Origin: Clostridium lacusfryxellense
Lineage (GTDB): Bacteria; Bacillota; Clostridia; Clostridiales; Clostridiaceae
Assembly (NCBI RefSeq): GCF_018861735.1
Contig: NZ_JAHLEB010000050.1
Coordinates: 1 to 38,301, forward strand
Length of the DNA: 38,301 nt
Direction of reading: 5' to 3'
The notes under the pieces were generated by a model. That model ran no database searches. It worked only from the letters and a program-made list of their open reading frames with translations, and was not told the DNA's origin. Position 1 is the first letter of the stretch, and every line of letters starts with the position of its first letter. A program made the position numbers and the translations under genes. Below are positions 17,711 through 25,715 of the stretch, piece after piece.

Positions 17711-17731
17711 GAAAAGGGAAGGGGCATTAAA

Positions 17732-18244
17732 ATGATAAGGACCGCAACCAAAAAAGACTTACCATATATTTTAAAAATTTATAATGATGCTATATTACAC
17801 ACAACAGCAATCTATGATTATAAAGCTCACACGATTGAAGACCGAATAAGATGGTATGAAAACAAAATACAAGATGGGTATCCAATAATCGTGGCAGAAG
17901 AAAATAATACTGTTATTGGCTTTGCCACATTTGGATCATTTAGACCATGGCCGGCATTTAAATATTCTATTGAACATTCTATTTATGTTCATGAAAACTT
18001 TGGCAACAGGGGCACAGGAACTCTACTTCTTAAAGAAATAATACAAATTTCTAATGAAAGCGGCTTTGCAACAATGGTAGCTGGCATTGATGGTTCTAAT
18101 GAAAAAAGTATTAGAATGCATGAAAAGCTAGGTTTCAAGTATTCAGGTACGATAAGTAAAGCTGGATTTAAATTTGGAAAGTGGCTTAATCTTGTTTTTT
18201 ATCAACTAGAGCTTAATGGTCCTAAAAACCCAATAGAAAGTTAA
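17732..18244 (+). CDS. GNAT N-acetyltransferase, phosphinothricin acetyltransferase-like
   Basis: The 170-residue protein matches the Pat/MnaT branch of GNAT enzymes: IYNDAILHTTAIYDY at the start, FGSFRPWPAFKYSIEHSIYV, the acetyl-CoA loop NRGTGTLLL (R-G-X-G-X-G/A-like) and GIDGSNEKSIRMHEKLGF. This branch acetylates methionine sulfoximine, phosphinothricin or related amines. The ATG follows GGGAAGGGG. It is downstream of the methyltransferase by 21 bp and could be cotranscribed. Confidence 0.85.
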   Translation: MIRTATKKDLPYILKIYNDAILHTTAIYDYKAHTIEDRIRWYENKIQDGYPIIVAEENNTVIGFATFGSFRPWPAFKYSIEHSIYVHENFGNRGTGTLLLKEIIQISNESGFATMVAGIDGSNEKSIRMHEKLGFKYSGTISKAGFKFGKWLNLVFYQLELNGPKNPIES

Positions 18245-18330
18245 GATATAAAAAGCTTCAGAAGAAAAATCTTTATCATTATTACATGGGGTAGCATTGA
18301 AATAAAGTAATTTACTAATTGGGGGCAATT

Positions 18331-19242
18331 ATGAATATCTTTGAAGACATTTATGGTTATTCAGAATGGAGTTCAGTCTCTGAAATAAAAAAAGGATGGT
18401 CATCAGATAAAAAATATTATATTCAAAATAAAGATGGACAAGAATTTTTGCTAAGATTATCAGACATATCTGAATTAGAGAAGAAACGTAAAGAAAACGA
18501 GATTTTGAGTAAAATTTCAAAATTGAACATAAATATGAGTATGCCATTAAACTTTGGCGAGTGCGGAAATAACACCAAAGTTTTTTCTTTACTTTCATGG
18601 GTTAATGGTGAAGATTCTGAAAAGGTATTACCCACTCTCACTAAAGAAACTCAATACGAGTTAGGAATAGAGAGTGGGGTAATTCTATCTAAAATACATA
18701 CCATCCCAGCACCAGAAGGGTTACCTAACTGGTATGAAAAGTTTAACAATAAGATAGACAGAAATATTAATAGTTACAATAATTGCTCTATCAAGATTCC
18801 AAACGGCGAAAAAATAATAAAATACCTATATAGCAACAGAGATTTATTGATTTCAAGAAAACAATCCATTCAGCACGGGGATTATCATGTTGGAAATTTG
18901 TTAGTTAATAAGAATAATAAAATAGGTGTTATAGATTTTAATAGATATGATTTTGGCGACCCTTGGGAAGAATTTAATAGAATTTCATTTTCACATAGTG
19001 TAAGTGTGCCATTTAGCGTAGGACAAATAAATGGTTACTTTAATAATAATGTTCCAGTTTGCTTTTTCAAATTATTAGCATTATATATGGGTACAAATGC
19101 TCTTGCTTCAATTCCTTGGGCGATAAATTATGGTGAGAAAGAAGTTAATGTAATGCTTACTAATTCTATTAATATGATGACATATTTTAATGATTTCGAA
19201 TCAGTTATCCCAACATGGTTCAGTTCTTGGAAACACTATTAG
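18331..19242 (+). CDS. Aminoglycoside phosphotransferase (APH)-family kinase
   Basis: The 303-residue protein has the APH kinase fold: IQHGDYHVGNLLV (catalytic loop HGDXHXGN, about residues 186-198), then GVIDFNRYDFGDPWEE (metal-binding DFXXXXXGD). The N-lobe is short with a Lys in the YIQNKDGQEFLLR strand. Clostridial members act on varied hydroxyl substrates and are not proven resistance genes. The start is ATG 18331; a TTG at 18319 lies in the GGGGGC leader. Confidence 0.82.
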   Translation: MNIFEDIYGYSEWSSVSEIKKGWSSDKKYYIQNKDGQEFLLRLSDISELEKKRKENEILSKISKLNINMSMPLNFGECGNNTKVFSLLSWVNGEDSEKVLPTLTKETQYELGIESGVILSKIHTIPAPEGLPNWYEKFNNKIDRNINSYNNCSIKIPNGEKIIKYLYSNRDLLISRKQSIQHGDYHVGNLLVNKNNKIGVIDFNRYDFGDPWEEFNRISFSHSVSVPFSVGQINGYFNNNVPVCFFKLLALYMGTNALASIPWAINYGEKEVNVMLTNSINMMTYFNDFESVIPTWFSSWKHY

Positions 19243-19316
19243 CTAATACAATTGATGAATATAAAAATAGAACTTCAAAAATATTATTATTACTAATCCA
19301 AAGTGAGGTTATAAAA

Positions 19317-19880
19317 ATGAGCTACCCTTTTGATTCTATTAGCGATTTGGTTTTTGTCAAAACTGAAGTACAGTGCGCAGATATAATTTTAGTACCTGGC
19401 AGTAGTGATCCTAATTTAATGGAGATGGCTGCAGAATTGTATAACCAGGGGCTTGCTCCATTTATATTGCCAAGTGGTTCATACAATCCTAGAATACCCG
19501 AATTTAGCTCAGAGTGGGAATTTCTAAAATCAATAGGTGTTAAATTAGGCGTACCAGAAGATAAAATATTAAAAGAATACCAAGCAAGAAATACTTTTGA
19601 AAATGCAGAATTTTCATGGGGAGTAATAAAAGAAAATAATCTAACAGTAAGAAGAGCACTATTAGTTTGTAAGGCCTATCATTCTAGACGTTCGCTATTA
19701 ACATATCAATCAGTCTTTCCAAAAGGTATAGAATTTTTCGTTGTATCTATACCAGGTTCAATAGACCTAATTAAAAGTAATTGGTTTCTAGACAATTATA
19801 AAACAGAGATTGTAATGGGCGAAGTAGTTAAAATAGGAACTTATTTTAATTCACTAATAAATAATCTGCGAAATAAATAA
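19317..19880 (+). CDS. YdcF/DUF218-family protein
   Basis: The 187-residue protein matches YdcF-like (DUF218/ElyC-like) proteins: ADIILVPGSSDPNL, the helix AAELYNQGLAPFILPSG, EYQARNTFENAEFS and ALLVCKAYHSRRS. Members bind SAM or act in envelope metabolism; this one has no membrane segment. The frame is open to 19215, inside the APH gene, but the GTGAGG site at 19304 points to ATG 19317. A strong terminator follows. Confidence 0.8.
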   Translation: MSYPFDSISDLVFVKTEVQCADIILVPGSSDPNLMEMAAELYNQGLAPFILPSGSYNPRIPEFSSEWEFLKSIGVKLGVPEDKILKEYQARNTFENAEFSWGVIKENNLTVRRALLVCKAYHSRRSLLTYQSVFPKGIEFFVVSIPGSIDLIKSNWFLDNYKTEIVMGEVVKIGTYFNSLINNLRNK

Positions 19881-19906
19881 AATTAATTTATAAGATTCTA
19901 TCCAAA

Positions 19907-19958
19907 TGCAGTTATGTCGAAATAGAAATATATTCGATATAACTGCTTTTGTTTTTTT
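19907..19958 (+). terminator. Rho-independent terminator after the YdcF-like gene
   Basis: A long imperfect stem, GCAGTTATGTCGAA against TTCGATATAACTGC, is followed by TTTTGTTTTTTT. It ends transcription of the plus-strand enzyme run. Confidence 0.85.
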
Positions 19959-19984
19959 GAAAAATAGTCTTATATACTTTATGG

Positions 19985-20073
19985 TTGTTTGTTTGGAGTA
20001 TATATCAAAGCAACACATGCGAAATTACTGGGAACTGTTTGTTTAGGGTTACTTGTAAAGTCAGCAAACAAAT
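19985..20073. repeat. Repeated TGTTTGTTT and inverted AAACAAAT upstream of the recombinase
   Basis: TGTTTGTTT occurs at 19986-19994 and 20036-20044 (50 bp apart) and AAACAAAT at 20066-20073, opposed to the second copy. They lie in the 184 bp before the serine recombinase gene, where a crossover site or operator would be expected. The remainder of the gap up to 20142 is its AT-rich leader with a GAAGGGG site. Confidence 0.35.
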
Positions 20074-20142
20074 GTTTTATTAGTATACTTTAAACGGAAA
20101 ATATGTTAATATATAGTAAACGTTCTTGAAGGGGTTGTTTAG

Positions 20143-20703
20143 ATGAACATTGCTTATACTCGATTTAATTCAAGTCAACTAAGCTATGAAAAACAATTTG
20201 AAGAGCTTAAAAAATACAACATAGAAAAGTGGTTTAATGAAAAAGTATGCTTAAAAGATGTTAGACCTCAATTCAATGCAATGATGGATTTTATAAGAAG
20301 TGGAGATACAATCTATGTGTTGGATTTCAACAGACTTGCACTATCAACAAATGAATTAATAAGTATAGGTGAAAGATTAAACAGTAAAGAAATTAATTTA
20401 AGAAGTATAAATGATAACCTAGATACGAGTAATTCCACCGGTAAACTAATGTTCACAATGATTAGTTCTATTAAAGAATTTCAAAGATTGAATGTATTAG
20501 AAAGACAAAAGGATGGCATTGAAATTGCAAAATCAAATGGAGTGTATAAAGGACGTAAAAAAATAGGCTACCCTTCGAATTGGGGAGAAGTATATAGCAA
20601 ATATAAGGATAGAGAAATAACAGGCACCGCTGCAATGGGATTATTAAAACTGAAAAGGAATACATTTTATAAATTATTAGATGAATATAAATTAATAAAA
20701 TAA
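20143..20703 (+). CDS. Small serine recombinase (resolvase/invertase type) with altered active site
   Basis: The 186-residue protein has a resolvase catalytic domain (1-130), hinge and a C-terminal helix-turn-helix (about 140-184). Aligned with gamma-delta resolvase YARVSTSQ, its YTRFNSSQ puts Asn9 at the catalytic Ser position, with Ser10 and Ser11 next to it. Arg7, Arg41 and Arg64 match active-site Arg8, Arg45 and Arg68, but LDRLGR is FNRLAL, so Arg71 is Leu67. It may be catalytically weakened or a DNA-binding regulator. No invertible segment was found nearby. Confidence 0.8.
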   Translation: MNIAYTRFNSSQLSYEKQFEELKKYNIEKWFNEKVCLKDVRPQFNAMMDFIRSGDTIYVLDFNRLALSTNELISIGERLNSKEINLRSINDNLDTSNSTGKLMFTMISSIKEFQRLNVLERQKDGIEIAKSNGVYKGRKKIGYPSNWGEVYSKYKDREITGTAAMGLLKLKRNTFYKLLDEYKLIK

Positions 20704-20817
20704 TTTATAACAACAGTTCTTTATTAAAACTATTGTATAATGTTATACATAAAGATTATCCTAAAAGAGTAGATTTTAATTTTAACGATTAGTGCTTTTC
20801 GGAAAGTAGGGGATAGA

Positions 20818-21333
20818 ATGGCAGAATTATGCGATATTTATAATATTAAAGGTGATAGATCTGGTGATGTCTTTATGAGAGGCGAGAATTTAAAAGAAGG
20901 AGAGTTCCAGTTAGTCACAAGCATTTGGATTCTCAATGAAAATTTGCAAATATTAATTCAAAAAAGGTCTAAAGCTAAAATAATATCTCCAGATATATGG
21001 GCAACCCATGGTGGATGTGTATCCTCAGGCGAAACTAGTTTATACGCATGTGTAAGAGAGGCCTATGAGGAAATTGGAATTGTTATTAACCCTAAATACA
21101 TAAAATCATTAACTAGAATTACAAGTAATAAATTAATTATGGATAGTTATATAGTTATACAAGAATTTAATACTTCAACAGCCGTCCTGCAGATAGAAGA
21201 AGTTAGCGGTTTACAATGGGTGTCACTCAATAAATTAGAACATATGGTTAAAAATCAGAATTTCTTTAATTATCAGGAACTACCATATGTAATTAACTTT
21301 ATTAATAATCTTAAAACAAACAGGGGACTATAA
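20818..21333 (+). CDS. Nudix hydrolase (IDI/YfcD-like)
   Basis: The 171-residue protein has a perfect Nudix box: GCVSSGE, seven residues, REAYEEIGI (GX5EX7REUXEEXGU). The upstream LQILIQKRSKAK and the sequence ATHGG resemble YfcD and type I isopentenyl-diphosphate isomerase relatives. The substrate cannot be set. The ATG follows AAGTAGGGGAT. A promoter with TATAAT at about 20736 lies in the 114-bp gap after the recombinase. Confidence 0.85.
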   Translation: MAELCDIYNIKGDRSGDVFMRGENLKEGEFQLVTSIWILNENLQILIQKRSKAKIISPDIWATHGGCVSSGETSLYACVREAYEEIGIVINPKYIKSLTRITSNKLIMDSYIVIQEFNTSTAVLQIEEVSGLQWVSLNKLEHMVKNQNFFNYQELPYVINFINNLKTNRGL

Positions 21334-21396
21334 TCTATAAGGTATATTCTCCATTCTCATATTACAAAGTTATTTTATTAATAGGAAGGTGTTAAA

Positions 21397-21702
21397 ATGG
21401 AACCTTTTACTCAAAGAGTTGTAGAACTTATTAAAGGTATACCAGAAGGCAAAGTGATGACATATGGACAAATTGCAACACTCTCTGGAAACAATAGAGG
21501 TGCAAGGCAAGTAGCTAGAATTCTTCATACCTTAAGTAAGAAAAATAATCTTCCTTGGCATAGGGTCATAAACATAAAAGGGGAGATTAGCGTAACTGAT
21601 TATGAATCGTTTAACTTACAGAAGATGTTTCTTGAGAGTGAAGGTATTATATTCACAGGGAACAACACTTTAAATCTAAATGACTTTCAATATCATATAT
21701 AA
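21397..21702 (+). CDS. Alkyltransferase-like protein (ATL), MGMT homologue without the active Cys
   Basis: The 101-residue protein matches the DNA-binding domain of O6-methylguanine-DNA methyltransferase: KVMTYGQIATLSG, the Arg finger region GARQVARIL and LPWHRVIN. In MGMT the last motif is PCHRV; Trp replaces the acceptor Cys here, as in Atl1/eAtl proteins. ATL proteins bind O6-alkylguanine and flag it for nucleotide excision repair without removing it. The ATG follows AGGAAGGTG. Confidence 0.88.
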   Translation: MEPFTQRVVELIKGIPEGKVMTYGQIATLSGNNRGARQVARILHTLSKKNNLPWHRVINIKGEISVTDYESFNLQKMFLESEGIIFTGNNTLNLNDFQYHI

Positions 21703-21738
21703 ATTGTTTGAATATTGTAATCATAATAATAAACTATA

Positions 21739-21772
21739 AAAAATACTCCATAATAATCTATGAAGTATTTTT
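21739..21772. terminator. Bidirectional terminator between the ATL and DUF378 genes
   Basis: AAAAATACTCCATA and TATGAAGTATTTTT pair with one mismatch around a 6-nt loop. A and T tracts on the two sides suit both converging genes. Confidence 0.8.
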
Positions 21773-21817
21773 CTATCAATATTATGTTATTTAATATAAT
21801 ACAATGAGAAGCATAAT

Positions 21818-22024
21818 TTAATCTTTTTTACTTCTAAATATGAATATAATAATATTAACAGCTGATACTCCTACTAAAATATATATAATTCTAGCAAGTA
21901 ATGGAACTGAACCAAATATAGCGCTAACAAGATTAAAGTTTAGTAACCCTAAAAGACCCCAATTCAGCGCTCCAATTAATACAAATATGAATGAAAGTTT
22001 GTCTATCATATTAAGCTTATACAT
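21818..22024 (-). CDS. DUF378 small membrane protein
   Basis: The 68-residue protein has two membrane helices. MIDKLSFIFVLIGALNWGLL and a conserved second helix match DUF378, whose function is unknown. The start is ATG at 22024 after a GGGGGG site; the TTG at 22036 lies within that site. Confidence 0.8.
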   Translation of the reverse strand: MYKLNMIDKLSFIFVLIGALNWGLLGLLNFNLVSAIFGSVPLLARIIYILVGVSAVNIIIFIFRSKKD

Positions 22025-22181
22025 ATTTCCCCCCAAACTAATATAATTACTCTGTTGTATAAAATATATTAAATATATTAGAAATTAGAACTATTTAACA
22101 ACATTCTTTAAAGTTATATACAAATCTATATAAACAAAAAAACATTTAGAAAAGTACAATTATTATATACGAACATTTACG

Positions 22182-22210
22182 TTTATTTTAATGCTATTGT
22201 ATGCTATAAT
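22182..22210 (+). promoter_or_regulatory. Promoter of purB
   Basis: TGCTATAAT gives an extended -10 (TATAAT 22205-22210). The -35 is weak (TTTATT at 22182-22187, spacer 17). The 43-nt leader ends in TGGAGGC before the ATG. The 22037-22181 stretch shows no gene. Confidence 0.55.
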
Positions 22211-22259
22211 GTGAATGAAATTTGTTTTATATTATAATACGTACGTATGGAGGCAAAAT

Positions 22260-23690
22260 ATGAGAAACACTTATAATACACCGTTAAATAGTAGATACGC
22301 ATCAAAAGAGATGAGTTATTTATTTTCAGATGATATGAAATTTAAAACTTGGAGAAAGCTTTGGGTTGCTTTAGCTGAAGGTGAAAAGTTATTAGGACTT
22401 AATATTACGCAAGATCAAATTGATGAACTTAAATTTTATGTAGATAATGTAAATTATGAAGTGGCTGAAAAAAAAGAGAAAGAAATACGTCACGATGTAA
22501 TGAGCCATGTATATGCCTATGGGGTACAGTGCCCTAAAGCAAAGGGAATCATCCATTTAGGAGCTACTAGTTGTTATGTAGGTGATAACACAGACCTAAT
22601 TGTTATGAAAAAAGCACTTTTATTAATTAAAAACAAATTAATTAATGTAATTAGTAAATCCTCAGAATTTGCATTAAAATATAAAGATGTTCCTACTTTA
22701 GGGTATACCCATTTACAGCCAGCTCAATTAACTACTGTAGGTAAAAGGGCTACTCTCTGGATTCAAGAGTTGATATTGGATCTTGACAATTTAGAATTCG
22801 TAATTGAAAAAATAAAACTACTAGGAGTTAAAGGAACAACAGGAACTCAAGCAAGTTTTATGAATTTATTCGAAGATGATGAGAAAAAAGTAAAAGACTT
22901 AGATAAATATGTAGCAAATAAAATGGGATTTGAAGATACTTATCCTGTTACTGGTCAAACATATTCTAGAAAAGTTGACTCCATAGTATTAAACACATTA
23001 TCCGAAATAGCTCAAAGTGCTTATAAATTCAGTAATGATTTAAGAATACTTCAAAGCATGAAAGAAGTAGAAGAGCCTTTTGAAAAAAGCCAAATCGGAT
23101 CATCTGCAATGGCATATAAAAGAAATCCAATGCGATCAGAGAGAATTAGTTCTTTATCAAGATACATTATTGTAAATTCATTAAACCCAGCTATAACAGC
23201 TGCAACACAATGGTTTGAAAGAACTTTGGATGACTCAGCTAATAAGAGAATATCCGTAGCTGAAGCTTTTTTAGCACTTGATGGAGTATTAAATCTTTAC
23301 ATGAACATAGCAGGAAACATGGTAGTATATGAAAAAGTAATTACTGCTCATGTTAATAACGAACTTCCATTTATGGCTACAGAAAATATACTTATGGAAG
23401 CCGTTAAAAGGGGTGGGGACAGACAAGTGCTTCACGAGAACGTTAGAGTTCATTCTATGGAAGCTGCAAAACGAATTAAAGAAGAAGGTTTAAGTAATGA
23501 CCTTATAGAGAGAATTATAAATGATAAGAGTTTTTTAATGTCGAAAGAAGAGATTCTAGCCGTAATTGACCCAATTAAGTTTGTTGGCAGAGCTCCAAGT
23601 CAAGTAGTAGACTTTATAGATGAGTATGTAAAACCAATACTTGCCAATAATAAAGAAGCAATAGGTGTAGAGACCGCTATAAATGTATAA
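22260..23690 (+). CDS. purB: Adenylosuccinate lyase
   Basis: The 476-residue protein catalyses two fumarate-releasing steps, SAICAR to AICAR and adenylosuccinate to AMP, in purine synthesis. It carries GYTHLQPAQ (about residues 158-166) and the superfamily signature GSSAMAYKRNPMRSE (about 282-296). The start is ATG 22260 behind TGGAGGC; the frame is open to 22215 but that codon is at the transcription start. It is monocistronic, with its own promoter and terminator, and no other pur genes nearby. Confidence 0.93.
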   Translation: MRNTYNTPLNSRYASKEMSYLFSDDMKFKTWRKLWVALAEGEKLLGLNITQDQIDELKFYVDNVNYEVAEKKEKEIRHDVMSHVYAYGVQCPKAKGIIHLGATSCYVGDNTDLIVMKKALLLIKNKLINVISKSSEFALKYKDVPTLGYTHLQPAQLTTVGKRATLWIQELILDLDNLEFVIEKIKLLGVKGTTGTQASFMNLFEDDEKKVKDLDKYVANKMGFEDTYPVTGQTYSRKVDSIVLNTLSEIAQSAYKFSNDLRILQSMKEVEEPFEKSQIGSSAMAYKRNPMRSERISSLSRYIIVNSLNPAITAATQWFERTLDDSANKRISVAEAFLALDGVLNLYMNIAGNMVVYEKVITAHVNNELPFMATENILMEAVKRGGDRQVLHENVRVHSMEAAKRIKEEGLSNDLIERIINDKSFLMSKEEILAVIDPIKFVGRAPSQVVDFIDEYVKPILANNKEAIGVETAINV

Positions 23691-23703
23691 TACTTAATGT
23701 AAT

Positions 23704-23745
23704 AAAAATATCCTGCATTTTTATAATGTAGGATATTTTTATTTG
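23704..23745 (+). terminator. Rho-independent terminator of purB
   Basis: AAAAATATCCTGCATT (23704-23719) pairs with 23725-23740 (one G-U) and a T run follows. Confidence 0.85.
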
Positions 23746-23753
23746 TAAAAGGC

Positions 23754-23903
23754 ATGATGAGTGGAATATTAGAAATTGACAATTTTGATAATAGGCTTAA
23801 TGAACTTGGAGAACTAGGCTGGGAATTAGTTTCTTGTTTTGCAACAGCTCAAGCATATAGACAAAGCAGAGAAATAATATCAGTTTTTAAAAGAATCAAA
23901 TAA
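23754..23903 (+). CDS. DUF4177-like small protein, probably N-terminally truncated
   Basis: The 49-codon ORF contains NRLNELGELGWELVSCFATA and ends IISVFKRIK, matching the core of DUF4177 proteins (LNELGxEGWELVS and IFKR). The family normally begins with a YEYKVV strand that is missing; the purB terminator occupies that place. AAAGG lies only a few bases before the ATGs (23754 and 23757). It could be a relic rather than a gene. Confidence 0.45.
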   Translation: MMSGILEIDNFDNRLNELGELGWELVSCFATAQAYRQSREIISVFKRIK

Positions 23904-24027
23904 CTAATTTATTAAGATATTAAACAAATTTTATTATAATATATAATAAATTTTTCAAAAATAAATAATTTTTAAAATAAATTAAATTATTTTTGAAAAA
24001 AGCATGATTTTACCCCCTCTTTTGTAG

Positions 24028-24033
24028 TATAAT
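24028..24033 (+). promoter_or_regulatory. -10 element of the tyrosine recombinase gene
   Basis: TATAAT lies 53 bp before the chosen ATG and overlaps the left arm of the following inverted repeat. No good -35 is seen (TTTTAC at 24008 is too close), so it may be weak or activated. Confidence 0.4.
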
Positions 24034-24066
24034 AATGTCGTGAAATGTAAGTTTCACGACATTATT
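24031..24066. repeat. Perfect 15-bp inverted repeat in the recombinase leader
   Basis: AATAATGTCGTGAAA (24031-24045) and TTTCACGACATTATT (24052-24066) are exact reverse complements around TGTAAG. They begin at the -10 box and end 10 bp before the ribosome binding site. It could be an operator, a protein-binding leader hairpin or a recombination site. No T tract follows, so it is not a simple terminator. Confidence 0.85.
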
Positions 24067-24085
24067 ACGTATTTTGGAGGTACTA

Positions 24086-25084
24086 ATGAAATCTGACATA
24101 GAGAATATTTATAACAATGATATACCAAACTTTCTAAATGATTATTTTAATTATCTAGCTACTATTAAAGGTTCTTCTATTAATACTATTGTTGCTTATA
24201 CTGCTGATTTATCATTACTATTAAAATTTATAAAAGTATATAAAGGCTTAGATCCATCAGATAAGTCCCTTCCTATTGAGAAAGTTATTATTAGTGGCCT
24301 TACCTTAGACACGTTAAAAACTCTTACATTGCAGGATTTATACGCCTTTGTCACCTATCTCGGAAAACAAAGAGCTAATGGGAACTATGCTAAAGCAAGG
24401 AAAATTGCAGCTATAAAGTCCCTCTTTAAGTATTTGACAACTAAGGCCAAAGTGCTAACCCTAGATCCAACTATAGATTTGGAGTCTCCAAAACTTGGTA
24501 AGCGAAGTCCCGTTTTTCTAACCTTAGATGAAAGTAAAACCCTTCTTGAGGCTAGTAACTCTAGAGATAAACACTCAATCCGGGATCATAGTATAATAAC
24601 CTTATTTTTAAATTGCGGACTCAGACTATCAGAGCTTTGTAGTATAAACATATCAGCTATGAAAAACGATACCCTATCTATTATTGGGAAAGGAAATAAA
24701 GAGCGTACAATATATTTAAACAGAGCATCTCTTAAAGCAATACATAAGTATTTACCTATCAGAAATGCAGAAATTGATAAAATACATGATGAAGATAAAG
24801 ATGCCCTCTTTATAAGCGGCAAATTTGGTAGAATTAATAAAAGAACTGTAGAAAGAATTGTTAAAAAGCATATAGGCAATGCAGGACTTAATAAAAACAA
24901 ATATACACCTCATAAATTAAGGCATACCTCAGCTACCCTTATGTATAAGTATGGCAACGTAGATATAAGAAGCTTGCAAGAGATTTTAGGTCATGAAAAT
25001 ATATCTACCACTCAAATATACACACATGTAGACAATGAAAAGCTAAGAAATGCGGTCAAGTCGAATCCCCTTTCTGATGACTAA
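24086..25084 (+). CDS. Tyrosine recombinase, XerC/XerD-like
   Basis: The 332-residue protein has an N-terminal SAM-like core-binding domain (about residues 10-110) and a catalytic domain with NCGLRLSEL (first Arg), TPHKLRHTSATLM (HXXR) and LGHENISTTQIYTHV (His and the Tyr nucleophile). It is therefore intact. The start is ATG 24086, with TGGAGGT upstream; a TTG at 24074 lies in that site. Chromosome-dimer resolution or a related function is possible; it is the Xer-like integrase of the lexA region in clostridia. The perfect inverted repeat at 24031-24066 is in its leader. Confidence 0.85.
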   Translation: MKSDIENIYNNDIPNFLNDYFNYLATIKGSSINTIVAYTADLSLLLKFIKVYKGLDPSDKSLPIEKVIISGLTLDTLKTLTLQDLYAFVTYLGKQRANGNYAKARKIAAIKSLFKYLTTKAKVLTLDPTIDLESPKLGKRSPVFLTLDESKTLLEASNSRDKHSIRDHSIITLFLNCGLRLSELCSINISAMKNDTLSIIGKGNKERTIYLNRASLKAIHKYLPIRNAEIDKIHDEDKDALFISGKFGRINKRTVERIVKKHIGNAGLNKNKYTPHKLRHTSATLMYKYGNVDIRSLQEILGHENISTTQIYTHVDNEKLRNAVKSNPLSDD

Positions 25085-25131
25085 AAAGGGTACTATTTCT
25101 TATATATATATAAGAAATAGTACCTTTTTTA
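25084..25131. terminator. Bidirectional terminator with a 36-bp perfect palindrome
   Basis: 25089-25124 is a perfect palindrome (18-bp arms, no loop bases). AAAAAG precedes it and TTTTTT follows, so it serves the converging recombinase and flavodoxin genes. Confidence 0.9.
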
Positions 25132-25163
25132 TTGAAATTTTTAATTATATGATTTTATAATTT

Positions 25164-25649
25164 TTACGATTTCATAACAGAGCTGCAAAAACTTTGAATT
25201 TTTTCAGTAGTATCCTCTTTTGCTTTTTTTAGTGGATCAAGGAAATCAACTGAATTAATAACTGTATTACCTGTCACCATTTTTTTAATTTTATCAAAAC
25301 ACTTCTGCGCTCCGCCTCCAGCATGGCAGGCAAATAAAAATATATTTTTGTCTTTAAATGTGTAATCATTTAAAAATGTCATAATCGGAGGAGAAAATGT
25401 ACCAGCCCAGATAGGTGTACCTATTATTATAGTGTCATAGAGATCCAAGTTTATCTTTTCATTTATAAGCTTTGGCTTTTCGTTAAACACAGCACTCTTA
25501 CCGCCCCAAATAAACTTTTTAAAATTCCCCTTTGAAAATTCCTTTTTTGGAATTAATCTAACACTATCTGCACCCGTCATCTCTGCTATTTTTGTTGCAA
25601 TAAAATCTGTATTTCCTTCAAGTGAATAATAAATCATAACTGCTTTCAT
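25164..25649 (-). CDS. Flavodoxin-domain protein
   Basis: The 161-residue protein has the FMN phosphate-binding motif YYSLEGNTDFIA near its start, GTPIWAGTFSPPI (about residues 79-91), and the CHAGGGAQKCFDKI stretch, all typical of short flavodoxin-like redox proteins. The ATG at 25649 follows AGAGGAG with an 11-bp spacing; the GTG at 25661 would sit on that site. The partner is unknown. It is 66 bp downstream of the Cys-rich protein gene and may be cotranscribed with it. Confidence 0.8.
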   Translation of the reverse strand: MKAVMIYYSLEGNTDFIATKIAEMTGADSVRLIPKKEFSKGNFKKFIWGGKSAVFNEKPKLINEKINLDLYDTIIIGTPIWAGTFSPPIMTFLNDYTFKDKNIFLFACHAGGGAQKCFDKIKKMVTGNTVINSVDFLDPLKKAKEDTTEKIQSFCSSVMKS

Positions 25650-25715
25650 GTTGATTAACACTCCTCTTTGTTGTTACCTATTATCCTACAGAATTGCACA
25701 ACGAATTTTTTTCGA

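Noticed and set aside
20143-20703. A phase-variable inversion driven by the serine recombinase
   Set aside because: No long inverted repeats bracketing a promoter or gene were found within reach.
12153-21702. An integron-type cassette array
   Set aside because: Gaps of 7-90 bp show no repeated attC-like folded sites, and the nearest tyrosine recombinase looks Xer-like and lies 2.4 kb away behind purB.
22171-22185. A LexA box (GAAC...GTTT) before purB
   Set aside because: The half-sites are 6 bp apart rather than 4, and the second half is imperfect.
22182-22259. A purine riboswitch in the purB leader
   Set aside because: The predicted leader is only about 43 nt, too short for the aptamer, and shows no matching stems.
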